Source: an uncultured Pseudomonadota bacterium
GTDB lineage: Bacteria; Myxococcota_A; UBA796; JAFGLY01
DNA length: 36,837 bases
Direction of reading: 5' to 3'
Assembly (NCBI GenBank): GCA_937912125.1
Contig: CALDOK010000326.1
Span: 1-36,837, forward strand
The stretch's first letter is position 1, and each line of letters opens with the position of its first letter. The translations under genes were made by a program, and so were the position numbers. This document shows, one piece after another, positions 22,052 to 30,058 of this stretch. A model generated the notes under the pieces. It was not told where the DNA came from, ran no database searches, and was given only the letters and a program-made list of their open reading frames with translations.

Positions 22052-24084
22052 ACCAACTCCTGAGGGGCTTCGGGGTTGTCGGACCGACCGTGTTGGAGCC
22101 CATGTTCCAGGGACACGCGCGGGCGGCCCGAGTTCCGCTCACGGCGACGCAGCCCGAAGACGGTGGCGAGGGTAACCAGGAACAAGGCAGGAGCAAGGGT
22201 GGGCCTGGAGGAAGCAGCGCAGCCGCAGCGGCCGCCGCCGACCACCGAGGGCCAGCTGTCCGGACCAGTCGTGGGGCTGTCGACCCCAGGGCCTTGGGTG
22301 TCCGAGGGTGCGCCCGTGTCCACGACGCCCCCTCCGGCCAGATCCAGGGCCGCGAGCTGAGCGCCGCTGGAGACCACCATCAGGTCCGCCACACCCACCA
22401 GCTCGGCCAAGGGGCCCGCATCCAGCACAAGCCCGGTCTGGTCGGCCTGCAAGACCTCGAGGGGGACCAGGCCGCGGGCCTGGCCGGTGATGGCCCAGGC
22501 GCGTGTGCCGTCCGCGAAGCCCTGGCCTTCGACCACCAGCTCGTCGGCCTGCCAGCCCACGCTCGTGAGCTGCACCCGGTCGTCCCGCTCGCCCACGAAG
22601 AGCGCGCGCGGCGCGACTCCCTGGCTGGTCTCGACGGTCCAGGGGCCGGGCTCCAGATCGGCGGACGCCACCGCGTAGCCTTGCCCCGAGCGCTGGATGG
22701 TCAGGCTGGGGTAGCCGACCCGGGACAGGGTGACCTGAGGATCGTCGATCCCCGGCAGCAGCAGCTCTCGCTCCTGGTCGTCCCAGGTGAGCAGAGCCGG
22801 CTCGGGCCTGAGGGTGAGCAGGGCGTCCCGCTCGAGGGCCAGGTCCAGCACCTGCGCCTCGCCCATCACGACCTCGAGCTCCACCACCTGGCCCTGGTAG
22901 CCGGGAGCCTGGATCTCCAGCGAGGCCCCTCCAGCCGGCAGCCAGCGCGCGAAGCGCCCGTCGACCCCCGAGACGCTGGCGCCGCCGTTCTCCGACGTGA
23001 TGGTGGCCTCGAGGGGGGTGTCGTCCAACGCATCGCGCACGGTACCCACCAGCGCAGGCTCTCGCTGCAGAAAGCTCTGCACGGCGTCCATGTGGTCGTC
23101 GATGAGCCCCTCGAGCTGGCTGGCCGGAGGCGTCTTGTCGACAGAGACCTCGAGGGTGTAGTCCAAGGTCCCCTGGCGGCCGTAGGACCAGTCCGTGGTG
23201 TCGCCGTAGGTGACGTACCAGGCGCCGCCGTTGATCTGGTAGAAGCCGCTCAGGTCGCAGGCCTGGCGGTAGGCCTCGGCCTGAGCCAGCAGCAAGGCTT
23301 GGTCGGGGCTGTCCTGGGTGGTGTAGTTCCAGACGTAGCAGATGAGGGCCGCTCCGGCGTGCATGCTCAGCCCGCTGGCGAAGCCGCGGTAGCTGGACAA
23401 CACCCTGATGGCGCGGGACTCGGGCTCAGAGAAGGGCGCGTCGCCAGCGCGGTACTCGGAGTCGGCCCACTTGAAGCCGTAGTTCCGGTTCAGATCCACT
23501 GCGCGGCTGTTGTACCGAGAGCCATCGGCCACACCGTCCGGGTTGACGTGAGGCACCACCCAGACCTCGGCAGAGACGGGCTGCCTGAGCACCTGCTCAG
23601 CCACCGCGAGGGCCAGCTCGGACGAGGACAGCTCATCGCCATGGTGCGCCGCCACGATGCGGACCCGCCAGTCACCGCTCCCGATGCGCAGGGCCAGCAG
23701 AGGGCGCCCATCCACCGAACGGCCCAGGTCGACCAGCTCTGCTTCGCCGGGGTACGCCAGCGCCAGGTCACGCAGCGCATCCGCCATCTGGTCAGCGTCG
23801 TGGTACTCCGGTGCCCGCGACGCGCTGCTGCGATGATCCTGGCGGCTGACCTGCACGTCGAGGCCCAGCGCCCGCAGCTGGTCCAGGGCATGGTGGCTGG
23901 CGATGACCCTGAAGCGACCGTCGGCCCCAGGACCATCGACGCTCAGGGGCTGGGAGGCCAGGAGCGCGGGAAGATCCTGTGGGCCGTGCTGACCAGCGCC
24001 CACCCAGGCTTCGGCGTGCACGGGAAGGTCCGGGGAAGGAGAGCATCCCAGCAGAGCCAGGAGCAGCCACCTCAGGCGACTCAT
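22048..24084 (-). CDS. M14 zinc carboxypeptidase lipoprotein with MYXO-CTERM-like tail
   Basis: The 678-residue exported protein begins with a lipoprotein signal (LLLALLGC, Cys14). Residues about 95-330 form an M14 carboxypeptidase domain: zinc ligands H148 and E151 (HGDE) with H242 (SMHAG), NPDG and DLNRN substrate-binding segments, and catalytic Glu312 (YTLEVS). Beyond it lie a regulatory-like beta domain (VGTVRDALDDTPLEATI) and beta-rich repeats. Near the end a Thr/Gly/Pro linker leads to CGCAASS, a hydrophobic segment and LRRRE, the layout of the MYXO-CTERM surface-sorting signal. About 30 residues follow the Arg cluster, where such signals usually end; they extend over the next start. 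The gene overlaps both neighbours by 4 bases. It likely trims peptides or cell-wall peptides at the surface. Confidence 0.9.
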   Translation of the reverse strand: MSRLRWLLLALLGCSPSPDLPVHAEAWVGAGQHGPQDLPALLASQPLSVDGPGADGRFRVIASHHALDQLRALGLDVQVSRQDHRSSASRAPEYHDADQMADALRDLALAYPGEAELVDLGRSVDGRPLLALRIGSGDWRVRIVAAHHGDELSSSELALAVAEQVLRQPVSAEVWVVPHVNPDGVADGSRYNSRAVDLNRNYGFKWADSEYRAGDAPFSEPESRAIRVLSSYRGFASGLSMHAGAALICYVWNYTTQDSPDQALLLAQAEAYRQACDLSGFYQINGGAWYVTYGDTTDWSYGRQGTLDYTLEVSVDKTPPASQLEGLIDDHMDAVQSFLQREPALVGTVRDALDDTPLEATITSENGGASVSGVDGRFARWLPAGGASLEIQAPGYQGQVVELEVVMGEAQVLDLALERDALLTLRPEPALLTWDDQERELLLPGIDDPQVTLSRVGYPSLTIQRSGQGYAVASADLEPGPWTVETSQGVAPRALFVGERDDRVQLTSVGWQADELVVEGQGFADGTRAWAITGQARGLVPLEVLQADQTGLVLDAGPLAELVGVADLMVVSSGAQLAALDLAGGGVVDTGAPSDTQGPGVDSPTTGPDSWPSVVGGGRCGCAASSRPTLAPALFLVTLATVFGLRRRERNSGRPRVSLEHGLQHGRSDNPEAPQELV

Positions 24085-25343
24085 TCCCCGACCTCGGGCT
24101 GGCCCTCGGGTTCGAGCAGGGCGGCCTCGAGGAGTACGGGCAGCCAGCGGTCCCGCTCTGCCGCGAAGGCATCGCGCTCGCCCTGGGGCAAGGGCACCGA
24201 CACCGGCAGCTTGGCCTTGAGCGGATCGATGTACCCGCCGTTGAGCTTGAGCTCGTAGTGGCAGTGGGGGCCCGTGGACAGGCCGGTGCTGCCCACCTTG
24301 CCGATGGTGTCGCCCTGGGACACCCGCTGACCCTTGCGCACCAGGATCTTGCTCAGGTGGGCGTAGCCACTCTCGTAGCCGCCATCGTGGCGGATGCGGA
24401 CCAGCAGGCCGTAGCCGCCGGCGCGGCCCGCGGCGGTGACCACCCCGCCGCCCACGCTGCGCACAGGGGTGCCGGTAGGCGCGGCGAAGTCGGTGCCGTT
24501 GTGGGGCCTGCGCTTGCCGGTGACCGGGTGAAACCTTCCACCGGGCGCGAAGCCGGAGCTGACCCGAGAGAAGGCCAGAGGCGAGCGCAGGAAGGGCTTG
24601 CGGCGGGCCTTGCCGTCGGGATCGAAGTACCCGACGTCACCGCTGGCTCCCAGGTGACGGATGGCGACCAACGGGGCGTCCTTGGCCTGCAGCTGCACGG
24701 CGTGGATGTCGCCGAGCTTGCGGAGCTCACCGTCGAGGTAGAGCCCGTCCGCCACCATGGAGAAGGTGTCGCCCTGGTGCAGCTCGGTGTTGAAGTCGAT
24801 GTCCCACTGGAAGATCTCCGCCAAGCGGACCACGTCGTCTGGACGCAGGCCCGCGCCCAGGGCGGCGTTCCACAGGCTGGACTCGATCTGGAAGCGCCGG
24901 GAGACCAGCTCGCGCTCATACTGCACCTGCTCCACCGCGGCGCTCCAGGCCTGGGCCTGCTCGTCCCAGCGGACCACCAGCGTGCTGTCACCGTCTCCGT
25001 CCATGGGATAGCGCAGGGAGCTGGCGTGGCCGACACCGCGGGTGTAGCCAACGGTGAGCGTACGTCCGGTGTTGATGCGCGCCAGATCGTAGTGCTCCCG
25101 GCCAGCGGAGATCACCTGGCTGGCGGGCACCCCGAAGCGCTGGAGGATGGCGGCGATGGTGTCGCCGGAGCGCACTCGGTAGGCCACGGTGGCCTGCTGG
25201 CTGGGCTCCACGCGAGGCCCCGAGAGGGCGCCGCCGATGGCCGGCCGCGAAGGCGACCAGACCTTCATCACCACCGTGAGGCCGAGCACCGCGACGACTA
25301 CGACGGCGAGCGCGGCGAACAGGAGCCGGCGCTGCTGCTGCAT
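24081..25343 (-). CDS. M23 family peptidoglycan endopeptidase, membrane-anchored
   Basis: The 420-residue protein has an N-terminal membrane anchor (about residues 8-27), a LysM/OapA-like segment (YRVRSGDTIAAILQRFGV, about 55-72), a middle domain as in MepM-type proteins, and a C-terminal M23 domain. The zinc site is complete: H281-x3-D285 (HNGTD) and H360-C-H362 (GPHCHYE), with H329 in AHLS as the additional active-site His. Such enzymes cut peptide cross-links in murein in the periplasm and allow wall growth or division. ATG at 25343 is the only sensible start, although no Shine-Dalgarno is visible before it. The start of the M14 carboxypeptidase overlaps its stop as ATGA. The kinase gene lies 24 bases upstream. 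Confidence 0.92.
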   Translation of the reverse strand: MQQQRRLLFAALAVVVVAVLGLTVVMKVWSPSRPAIGGALSGPRVEPSQQATVAYRVRSGDTIAAILQRFGVPASQVISAGREHYDLARINTGRTLTVGYTRGVGHASSLRYPMDGDGDSTLVVRWDEQAQAWSAAVEQVQYERELVSRRFQIESSLWNAALGAGLRPDDVVRLAEIFQWDIDFNTELHQGDTFSMVADGLYLDGELRKLGDIHAVQLQAKDAPLVAIRHLGASGDVGYFDPDGKARRKPFLRSPLAFSRVSSGFAPGGRFHPVTGKRRPHNGTDFAAPTGTPVRSVGGGVVTAAGRAGGYGLLVRIRHDGGYESGYAHLSKILVRKGQRVSQGDTIGKVGSTGLSTGPHCHYELKLNGGYIDPLKAKLPVSVPLPQGERDAFAAERDRWLPVLLEAALLEPEGQPEVGE

Positions 25344-25367
25344 GGGAGGGACCAGAGGTTGAGGAGC

Positions 25368-26729
25368 TCAGTTCCCCAGGACGACCAGCGCTGCCACGAC
25401 CACAAGGATGAAGCCGATGCCTGCGCCGATGAGCAGGCTCTTCACGGCCAGGCCGAGGTTGGAGGCCGGCTTGGGCTGCGGGCGAGCAGGCGCAGCAGGC
25501 GGGGGGACGGCCGCGCGAGGGGGCTGGGGAGCCTGGGGAGGGGCTGGAGAGCTCGTGGAGTGGGAGGGAAGAGGAAGGGTGGCGGTAACCGGGGCAGCCT
25601 CGACGACCGGTGGCCTAGGCGGCGACTGGGGAGCCGGGACCGGCTGGGGAGTCGGGACCGGCTGGGGAGTCGAGACCGGCTGGGGAGCCACGACACGAAC
25701 CGGTGCGCTGGCGGGGGGCGCCGCCCGGGGGCTGGCGACGAGCTCGGGCGCGAGTGTGGCGAAGGGGGCGGTGCTCTCGGCGCCGCCTTGCTCGAGATCG
25801 AACTGCTGGCCCGCCAGACCGATAGGATCCTCGATGTCGGGACGGGACTGCTCGAGCAGGGGCGGGATGGCGGTCGCTGCCCAGCTGCGCAGGCTGCTGC
25901 CTCGGAGCTCGTCGGCGGCCGCCATCAAGGCCCGCTCGAGGGTGGCGCCATCGGGGCGATCTTCGGGCTGCCACTGCAACATGCCAGCCATCAGGGGCAC
26001 CAGCTCGCCGTGGGTGGCCTGGATGGACTCCAGCGCCTCCTGGACAGCCTCTTCGAAGCGCTCCCGCCTGATGCGAGGCTGACCGAAGGTCTTGCCGGAA
26101 GCCGCCTCGAACAGTGCGATCCCCAGCCCATAGATGTCGGCGGCTTGCGTGACCTCGCCGGTGACGATGTACTCGGGCGCCATGTAGTTCAGGGTGCCCA
26201 GCACCAGCTGGCCCGTGAAGCTCTCGCGGGCCTCGAAGTGGGCCCGGGCCACGCCGAAGTCCAGCAGCTTCACCGAGCCCCGTACGGTGACCATGACATT
26301 GGCTGGCTTGACGTCCCGGTGGATGACGTTGAGGGGCTCGCCAGAAGACGGGTGCGTGGCGATGTGAGCCTTGTGCAGCGCCCCAGCGACCATGGCGCCG
26401 ATCTCGGCCAGGGCGCGGGAGGGCACCACCTGGCCGTCCTCGACGACGGTGCTGAGGTCGATGCCCTCGACGAACTCCATGATCACGGCGTCGCGCTTGG
26501 CCACCCGGACCAGCTCGCTGACCTCGAGGATGCGCTCGTCGTTGAGCAGCCCCAGCAGCCGCGCCTCGTCCCGCATGCGGGTGAGGAACTGCTCGGCACC
26601 GGGCTGGCCGCCCATCAGCACCTTGACAGCCACCTGGCGCCTGAACCCCCGACCCGAGACCATGTCGGCCAGGTAGACGGTGCCCACGGCGCCGCTGCCC
26701 AGCGGCCTGATGAAAGCCAGCTTCCTCAT
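25368..26729 (-). CDS. Membrane-anchored Ser/Thr protein kinase
   Basis: The 453-residue protein has a Hanks-type kinase domain (residues 1-270): glycine loop GSGAVG (11-16), Lys36, Glu55, catalytic HRD (137-139), DFG (157-159) and APE (184-186), all intact. Next come a linker rich in Pro/Ala/Gln with four 6-residue repeats and a C-terminal hydrophobic helix (about 424-453). The kinase is thus cytosolic with a tail anchor, unlike PknB types with an external sensor. ATG at 26729 puts the glycine loop close to the N-terminus; no ribosome site is visible, so a leaderless message or the in-frame TTG at 26792 is possible. Position at the head of a run with M23 and M14 peptidases suggests a role in controlling cell-wall enzymes, which is inference. 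Confidence 0.9.
   Translation of the reverse strand: MRKLAFIRPLGSGAVGTVYLADMVSGRGFRRQVAVKVLMGGQPGAEQFLTRMRDEARLLGLLNDERILEVSELVRVAKRDAVIMEFVEGIDLSTVVEDGQVVPSRALAEIGAMVAGALHKAHIATHPSSGEPLNVIHRDVKPANVMVTVRGSVKLLDFGVARAHFEARESFTGQLVLGTLNYMAPEYIVTGEVTQAADIYGLGIALFEAASGKTFGQPRIRRERFEEAVQEALESIQATHGELVPLMAGMLQWQPEDRPDGATLERALMAAADELRGSSLRSWAATAIPPLLEQSRPDIEDPIGLAGQQFDLEQGGAESTAPFATLAPELVASPRAAPPASAPVRVVAPQPVSTPQPVPTPQPVPAPQSPPRPPVVEAAPVTATLPLPSHSTSSPAPPQAPQPPRAAVPPPAAPARPQPKPASNLGLAVKSLLIGAGIGFILVVVAALVVLGN
25626..25697 (-). repeat. Four tandem 18-bp repeats in the kinase linker
   Basis: Four units of 18 bases (25626-25643, 25644-25661, 25662-25679, 25680-25697) repeat with few changes and encode P-Q-P-V-x-T/A units. 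The length is a multiple of three, so copy-number change would lengthen or shorten the flexible linker without a frameshift. Confidence 0.85.
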
Positions 26730-26846
26730 GGGCGGCACGGTATCACGACGAGGCTGGTTGCGTCGATGAAGCAGACCCACCGTGTCCGGCAACCCGCTCG
26801 CTTCGCTCGGGGTTTGCTGTATCCATGGTCGAAACGGACAGCTCGA

Positions 26847-27383
26847 CTACTCGTCGATGGGCTGCATCCAGACGCCCGTGGCCTCGAGCCCCAGCTTCGC
26901 CAAGGCGCTGTCGTAGCGCTCGTCCATGGCGGTAGCCAGCACCACGTCGAGGTCGACCTCGGTGACGATCCAGGAGCCGTTGCGGATCTCATCGTCCAGC
27001 TGACCGCTCCCCCAGCCGGCATAGCCCAGGCAGAGCAGGAAAGGCTCGTCCTGAACCAGGGCCTCGATGAGCTGATCGCGGGACGGCGAGACCGCGATGC
27101 CCTGGCCCACGTTCCAGCCTTCGTCGTCGGGCACCTGCCCAGGGAAGACGATGAAGCCCGCGCCGGGCTCGACCGGGCCGCCCCAGTTCACGGCGTGCTC
27201 CTCGTAGCTGTGGGCCAGCTCGACGGAGAGCTGCTCGAGCACGTTCTGGACCGACAGAGAGGTCTCGCGGTTGATCACCAACCCCAGGGCGCCGTTGTCA
27301 TCGTGCTGGCACACCAGGATCACCACCCCCTCGAAGAAGGGGTCCTTCATCTGGGGCGACGCGATGATGAGACAGGGCTCCAT
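26847..27383 (-). CDS. YqgE/AlgH family protein (DUF179)
   Basis: The 178-residue protein matches the YqgE/AlgH family. It opens LIIASPQMKDPFFEGVVILVCQHDDNGALGLVINR, split here at PQM, the typical first segment, and later shows NWGGPVEPGAGFIVF and LCLGYAGWGSGQLDDEI, both hallmarks. Length (usual about 185) fits. The molecular role is not known; in Pseudomonas AlgH has been linked to alginate regulation. ATG at 27383 follows the clpX stop by 4 bases, so the two form an operon. The ribosome site is weak (AGG), so translation may depend on ribosomes finishing clpX. It is followed by a 117-base gap before the kinase gene of the next run. Confidence 0.92.
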   Translation of the reverse strand: MEPCLIIASPQMKDPFFEGVVILVCQHDDNGALGLVINRETSLSVQNVLEQLSVELAHSYEEHAVNWGGPVEPGAGFIVFPGQVPDDEGWNVGQGIAVSPSRDQLIEALVQDEPFLLCLGYAGWGSGQLDDEIRNGSWIVTEVDLDVVLATAMDERYDSALAKLGLEATGVWMQPIDE

Positions 27384-27387
27384 GCGC

Positions 27388-28647
27388 CTACACCGGGACC
27401 TTGAGGTCTTGGATGGGTATGTAGCGGGGCTCCGCGCCTTCGGTGATCACGTCCTCGTCCACGACGACCTCCTGGAGGTTCTCGTGGGAGGGCATCTCGT
27501 ACATGACCTCCAGCATGACAGCCTCGAGGATGGACCGCAGGCTGCGGGCCCCGGCCTTGCGCAAGACCGCCCGCTCGGCGACCGCACGCAGGGCCTCGTC
27601 GCTGAAGCTGAGCTTGACCTTCTCGAAGCGGAACAGCTTCTGGTACTGCTTGACCAGGCTGTTCTTGGGCTCGTCCAGGATGCGCACCATGTCATCGGCG
27701 CTCAGGGGATCCATGATCGCCATGACCGGCAGGCGGCCGATGAACTCGGGGATCAGCCCGAACTTCTCGAGGTCCTCGATGGCCACATCGTGGAGGGAGG
27801 AGCGGTCGGGATCCTGCTGCTCGTGGCCGCCCGCGAGGAAGCCCACCGAGCGCCGCCCCACACGAGACTCGACGATCTTGGAGAGCCCCTCGAAGCTGCC
27901 GCCCACCATGAACAGGATGTTGGTGGTGTCGACCTGGAGGTATTCCTGGTTGGGCAGCCGCTTGGACCCGCGGACCTGGATGTTGGCCTGGGTGCCCTCG
28001 AGGAGCTTGAGCAGGGCCTGCTGGACACCCTCGCCGCTCACGTCGCGGCTGACCGAGGAGGTGAAGTTCTTCTTGGCGAGCTTGTCGATCTCGTCGACGT
28101 AGACGATGCCGCGCTGGGTGCGCTCCAGGTTGTTGTTGGAGGCCTGGTACAGCGCCTGGATGATGTTCTCGACGTCCTCGCCCACATAGCCGGCCTCGGT
28201 GAGGGTGGTGGCGTCGGCGATGACGAAGGGCACGTCGAGGAAGCGGGCGAGGGTCTGGGCCATCAGGGTCTTGCCCGTGCCCGTGCCGCCGATCAGCAGG
28301 AGGTTGGACTTCTGCAGCTCGACGTCGTTCGCTTCGGACTTGTTGCCCGTGTTGACCTCGACCCGCTTGTAGTGGTTGTAGACCGCCACGGCGATCTTGC
28401 GCTTGGCCAGGTTCTGCCCGATGACGTATTGATCGAGGAATTCCTTGATCTTGGCGGGAGGCGGGATCTTGGCGTGCCCCCAGGCCATGGGCTTGCGCTG
28501 GGACTTGTCGTGGATGATGTCCATGCACAGCTTGATGCACTCGCTGCAGATGAACACGTTGGGCCCGGCGATGATCTTGTCCACTTCCTTCTGAGGCTTG
28601 TGGCAGAAGGAGCACGACAGGCCGCTGGGGTTGCTGTACTTGCCCAT
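27388..28647 (-). CDS. clpX: ATP-dependent Clp protease ATP-binding subunit ClpX
   Basis: ClpX unfolds tagged proteins and feeds them to the ClpP protease. The 419-residue length is normal. The zinc-binding domain has C12-x2-C15 and C34-x2-C37; the AAA+ core has Walker A GGTGTGKT (120-127; usually GPTGSGKT), pore loop GYVG (153-156), Walker B IVYVDE (181-186) and the GAR sensor-2 motif near the end. The usual IGF loop that docks on ClpP is represented by VGF in RRSVGFLAGG. ATG at 28647 has GAGGA 5 bases upstream. The 5' gap holds a promoter at 28694-28722. No clpP gene is adjacent, unlike in many bacteria, so the partner protease must be encoded elsewhere. AlgH follows after 4 bases. Confidence 0.98.
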   Translation of the reverse strand: MGKYSNPSGLSCSFCHKPQKEVDKIIAGPNVFICSECIKLCMDIIHDKSQRKPMAWGHAKIPPPAKIKEFLDQYVIGQNLAKRKIAVAVYNHYKRVEVNTGNKSEANDVELQKSNLLLIGGTGTGKTLMAQTLARFLDVPFVIADATTLTEAGYVGEDVENIIQALYQASNNNLERTQRGIVYVDEIDKLAKKNFTSSVSRDVSGEGVQQALLKLLEGTQANIQVRGSKRLPNQEYLQVDTTNILFMVGGSFEGLSKIVESRVGRRSVGFLAGGHEQQDPDRSSLHDVAIEDLEKFGLIPEFIGRLPVMAIMDPLSADDMVRILDEPKNSLVKQYQKLFRFEKVKLSFSDEALRAVAERAVLRKAGARSLRSILEAVMLEVMYEMPSHENLQEVVVDEDVITEGAEPRYIPIQDLKVPV

Positions 28648-28693
28648 GGTTCCTCGAGTGGCGGGGCGAGGGGGGGATGATCGGAGTTCAGAG

Positions 28694-28722
28694 AGTCTAG
28701 GCCGGCCTCGCGGGTGCGTCAA
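28694..28722 (-). promoter_or_regulatory. Sigma-70-type promoter of clpX-algH
   Basis: On the minus strand TTGACG (28722-28717) and TAGACT (28699-28694) have a 17-base spacer. Transcription would begin near 28687, about 40 bases before the clpX ATG. It lies in the 171-base gap shared with the divergent DnaJ-like gene. Confidence 0.6.
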
Positions 28723-28735
28723 CGCCGGACGACTC

Positions 28736-28764
28736 TCGACCTGTTCACCCACCCCATGTATGAT
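28736..28764 (+). promoter_or_regulatory. Candidate promoter of the DnaJ-like gene
   Basis: TCGACC at 28736-28741 and TATGAT at 28759-28764 are spaced by 17 bases on the plus strand. The -10 is good and the -35 moderate. Transcription would begin near 28771, about 48 bases before the ATG at 28819. No heat-shock-type element is seen. Confidence 0.45.
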
Positions 28765-28818
28765 GCCACACGTTCCCCACGCCCTCCCGGGCCTCGTGCC
28801 CGCGCGGATGGACAGGCC

Positions 28819-30015
28819 ATGTCGGCAAGCGCCCCTCGCAGCGTCGAAGACTACTATTCCGTCCTCGGAGTGGCCCGTGATGCCACCACGCAGGACATCA
28901 AGAAGGCCTTCCGCAAGATCGCCCGCGAGTGTCACCCCGACGTGGCCGGCGACAAACCCGGGGCGCGAAAGCTCTTCGAGGATGCCCGGAAAGCCTACGA
29001 GGCCCTGGTGGATCCGGTGGAGCGCTCCCGCTACGATCGCCGCAGGCAGCCCCGCAGCAACCCCTTCGCCGGAGGCATGTGGGGCTTCCAGGGGCCGCCT
29101 CCAGGGGCCGACGCCAGCTCCGGCTTCCACGCCTCGTCCAAGCCCGGCAACGACATCGGCCTCGAGGACATCTTCAACGACTTCGGCGTATTCGAGGACT
29201 TCGGCTTCGGCACGGCTGGTCCGGGCGCCGCCCCCAGTGGGCCCGGCGCGCCACCCCCTCCCAGCCCGGGCCCCGGTTCGGGCCCCATGCCCCCCCCCCC
29301 TCGCTCCCGCGCTGAGGGTGCCCGCAGCCGGCCGCGCGGTGGAGCAGGCTCCTCGAGCAAGGGCTCCAAGTCGCCTCCCCTGGCAGGCCAGGACATCAGC
29401 CTGAAGGTCCACGTCCCTGCGGAGATCGCCGCCCGCGGCGGCATGGTCACCCTGCAGTACCAGCGCCTCAAGCGCAGCGAAGACGGGTCCTGCCTGGTCA
29501 ACTATGACGAGATCCACGATCTCCGCGTCCCCTCGGACACCCAACACGGCGACACCCTGCGGGTCCCCAGGCTGGGCCACTCCAGCATGACCGGGCTCCC
29601 GGGCGAGCTCGTGTGCGACGTCATCGTCGACGGCTCCTCCCGGGCCGGAACGCCCCCACCAGGCAGCGCCGATCACTCCAGGCGCGGGGCCGAGCCCTCC
29701 GGTGCCGCTCCCGGGCCCAGCCCGGCTGGCACCAAGGCGGATCCCCTCCCCCTGCCCGTGTCCGTCTCCGAGGCCCTGCTCGGCGGCCGCGTGGAGCTGA
29801 CCACCAGCTCTGGCAAGGTGCGCCTGGTGGTGCCTCCATGCACCTCTTCTGGGGCGCTGCTGCGCCTGCGCGGCCGCAACCAGCCTGACCCCGATCGCCC
29901 GCCCAGTGACCTCTACCTCGAGGTCCAGGTGGTGATGCCCAGCTCTCTCGACGATCAAAGCCGGGACCTCATTCTCGAGTTTGCGCGCCTGAACTCCTAC
30001 GATCCCCGCACTTGA
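28819..30015 (+). CDS. DnaJ/CbpA-like co-chaperone without zinc-finger domain
   Basis: The 398-residue protein starts with a J-domain (about residues 10-73) with the HPD triad at 39-41 in ARECHPDVAG, which stimulates DnaK ATPase. A long Gly/Phe- and Pro-rich linker follows (about 75-190; PPPPRS and PSGPG runs), then a C-terminal substrate-binding region with two beta parts (DISLKVHVPAEIAARGG and SGKVRLVVPPCTSSG) that match the DnaJ C-terminal fold (PF01556). The CxxCxGxG zinc repeats are missing, so it is a type II (CbpA-like) protein; an extra Pro/Ser-rich insert sits between the two C-terminal parts. ATG at 28819 is chosen since the J-domain begins soon after; an in-frame upstream ATG at 28756 overlaps the -10 element. 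The giant kinase gene follows after 43 bases. Confidence 0.88.
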   Translation: MSASAPRSVEDYYSVLGVARDATTQDIKKAFRKIARECHPDVAGDKPGARKLFEDARKAYEALVDPVERSRYDRRRQPRSNPFAGGMWGFQGPPPGADASSGFHASSKPGNDIGLEDIFNDFGVFEDFGFGTAGPGAAPSGPGAPPPPSPGPGSGPMPPPPRSRAEGARSRPRGGAGSSSKGSKSPPLAGQDISLKVHVPAEIAARGGMVTLQYQRLKRSEDGSCLVNYDEIHDLRVPSDTQHGDTLRVPRLGHSSMTGLPGELVCDVIVDGSSRAGTPPPGSADHSRRGAEPSGAAPGPSPAGTKADPLPLPVSVSEALLGGRVELTTSSGKVRLVVPPCTSSGALLRLRGRNQPDPDRPPSDLYLEVQVVMPSSLDDQSRDLILEFARLNSYDPRT

Positions 30016-30058
30016 CCCGGCGTGGGTGCCCCCCACGCCACCGCAGGAGTCCAACTCC

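Noticed and set aside
26787..26815. Terminator-like sequence between the kinase and algH genes
   Set aside because: The centre CTCGCTTCGCTC is a mirror repeat rather than an inverted repeat, so only a 5-bp outer stem with a long loop can form and no T-tract follows.
23979..27404. Open frame of over 1,100 codons on the plus strand
   Set aside because: It is the mirror of four clear minus-strand genes (M23, kinase, algH and part of clpX) and its composition is typical of antisense translation in GC-rich DNA.
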